Positions 62,499-64,000 of a stretch of 64,000 bases of DNA are shown piece by piece. The stretch is from NCBI RefSeq assembly GCF_036711975.1, contig NC_091976.1:10230001-10294000 (forward strand), given 5' to 3'. Source of the DNA: Onthophagus taurus. Its lineage: Eukaryota; Arthropoda; Insecta; Coleoptera; Scarabaeidae. The position numbers were made by a program, and so were the translations under genes. Position 1 is the stretch's first letter; each line of letters opens with the position of its first letter. The notes under the pieces are model-generated. The model did not search any database, was not told the DNA's origin, and saw only the letters and a list, made by a program, of their open reading frames with translations.

Positions 62499-64000
62499 TT
62501 TCCAGCCATGTAGTTTTTATATAAATTTAGAATGTGTTCATATTGGTTTTTTGCTGGGATTCGTACCAAGTGTATGGCGTTATCTCCTCTTGTTTTGATT
62601 GTAATTTCTAATCCATTTCCCAAACTCTCTGTTATAATGAACTGCGTCTTTTTATAGTCAATAATAGTGTCCTGGATTTCAATCGATTTCTTTGGATCTA
62701 CTGTCTGTGTAGTATGAATAGTATTATTGTCAGAATTTTCTTTATTTTCTTCTATCCGACGTGTTGATCTTAGTTGTATGGTTGGTCTATCCGATATTTT
62801 TATTTCTCTTCGAGCAATTCCTTATCCTATATCAGGGATAGCTAGAGGTGCAGGTGAGTCAATCAGTGAAATTGACATTTCGCTCGCTATTTCTAATAAT
62901 TCTGTATCGTCAAAATTTGGTAGAATGCTATCTAGATCGCTCTGTGTAATTACATTCAGATCGTTTAATGTGTTGCATCTGCATTCGTGTTGGCTTTGTC
63001 CTTTTTATAAACGATGTCAGAATCGTACTCTTCCAACTTTATTCTCCAGCGCATTAGTTTGGAGTTGGGCTCTTTTAACGACCCAAGCCACACTAACGGT
63101 CTATGATCCGTGAAGATTGTAAACTTCTTTCCATACACATACGGTCTGAACTGTTTGACAGCATAAACTATCGCCTTTCTGTCTCTGACAATGTTCGAGA
63201 CACGTAACAAATAGGCTGATCTTTTCCAATTATGCCCTGTGAAAGAACAGCTCCAAGAGCGATATCTGACGCATCTGTTGTCACAATAAATTTTTGGTAA
63301 AGTCTGGGCATCTTATTGTTAGTATAGGTTCATTAGTAAGTAATCCTGTACACTGTTCGAATGCGGCTATGTATGTTGAATCTTCGATGTTGATTTTAGC
63401 GTTTTTCTTTTGACAAGATGTAAACGTCTAAAAATCTCTAATAAATTTACGGTAATATCCCAGTAGTTCGAGAAAACTTTTGATTTCGGTTTTTATTTTT
63501 GGTAAGGGGAATTATATGATTGCTCAAATTTTCTCTGGGTTAGGTTTAACACCCTTGTCTGTTATAATATGTACTAAATATTTAATTTCTTTCTTGAGAA
63601 ATTCACATTTTTGTAGGTTAATTTTAAAATTAGCTGAATTTAAACGGTCGAAGACTTTAATTAGTTTTTGTATATGCTCTTGCAGTGATGAAGAGTAAAT
63701 AACGATATCATCGAGATATACCAGGTATGTGCCTTCTAGTAAACCACGTAAAACTTCGTCCATTAGACGCTGGAAGGTAGCCAGGGCGTTTTTCAATCCG
63801 AAAGGCATTCTTTTAAATTCGAAATGGCCCTGTTCGGCACTGAACGCTGTTTTTTCTCTATCTTCTCGTTCCATTTCGACTTGGTGGTAGCCTGATGCCA
63901 AATCGAGAGAGGTAAAATAGTTTGCCCTGCCCAATTTATCTAATATATCGGCAATGTTTGGAATTGAATATTTGTTTTCTATAATTCTTTTGTTTAGTCC
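62499..64000 (-). pseudogene. Gypsy-2 pol fragment (RT and RNase H), running off the window
   Basis: From the right edge: RT with MGRANYFTSLDLASGYHQVEM, FKRMPFGLKNALATFQRLMD, the catalytic YLVYLDDIVIYSSSLQEH, KINLQKCEFLKKEIKYL (63934-63524). Degenerate connection sequence (63523-63211) follows, then the RNase H end ([45 protein letters not shown], 63210-62965) and broken linker down to 62499, where the chimeric integrase starts. The RT is of the 17.6/297 style, clearly different from the intact Gypsy at 14-20 kb. Several frame breaks make it dead. Confidence 0.88.

Overview
The window looks like a piece of an insect (or at least arthropod) nuclear genome. It is AT-rich, has spliceosomal introns, and is built almost entirely of transposable elements typical of insects: BEL/Pao and Ty3/Gypsy LTR retrotransposons, Jockey- and LOA-type LINEs, piggyBac, Tc1/mariner, CACTA-like, P-like, hAT-like and Mutator-like DNA elements, MITEs and one satellite array. 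Both BEL elements carry a primer-binding site complementary to the 3' end of an insect tRNA-Tyr. The insect order cannot be set from the sequence. I see no ordinary single-copy host gene, no rRNA or tRNA gene and no bacterial-type feature.

Layout. 1-22.4 kb (mostly minus strand): an old gene with a Mutator-like transposase domain has been cut into pieces (22175-22399, 11172-11399, 5008-5336, the last with a 54-bp intron). It was split by BEL-2 (11405-22169, target duplication GTAAG), BEL-1 (5342-11166, target duplication CAACT) and a piggyBac element (right end 5003, at TTAA). BEL-2 is itself split by a plus-strand Gypsy element (14248-19967) that appears intact: identical 218-bp LTRs, a tRNA-Arg-type primer site, an extra 82-residue membrane protein ORF, gag and a full-length pol. 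22.4-27.1 kb: MITEs, decayed Tc1-like pieces and a 143-bp tandem satellite. 27.4-32.4 kb: a Mutator-like element encoding a FLYWCH/WRKY-like zinc finger, a putative DDE region and an Ulp1-type cysteine protease, cut by a 2.0-kb solo LTR (28821-30827, target duplication AACT) that carries a 77-bp higher-order repeat.

33-35.6 kb: hAT-like and LINE gag debris and a 269-bp Tc1 deletion derivative. 35.9-40.7 kb: a near-complete Jockey-type LINE (Jockey-A copy 1, 11-bp target duplication) with a 90-bp repeat inside gag. 41.2-45.5 kb: two terminally complete Tc1/mariner-superfamily elements (41222-42619 and 44063-45543) with a more decayed relative between them. 45.7-47.8 kb: a CACTA-like transposase pseudogene with an intron. 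48.5-49.3 kb: a P-element-like transposase remnant. 50.4-52.4 kb: an AT-rich Jockey (Jockey-B) that lost its RT but kept both ends. 53.4-60.4 kb: two more Jockey-A copies, one split by a LOA-type LINE with RNase H (56488-60247). 60.4-61.3 kb: a second, catalytically dead piggyBac. 61.7-64 kb: a Gypsy pol fragment fused in frame to the integrase C-terminus of a BEL element.

How it works together: this is a nested TE graveyard with one apparently young element, the Gypsy at 14.2-20.0 kb. Relative ages follow from who interrupts whom: Mutator-like gene, then BEL-1, BEL-2 and piggyBac, then Gypsy; Jockey-A copy 2, then LOA; the Ulp1 element, then the solo LTR. Most coding regions carry stops or frameshifts and are called pseudogenes. 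Breaks are described but no repaired sequence is given.
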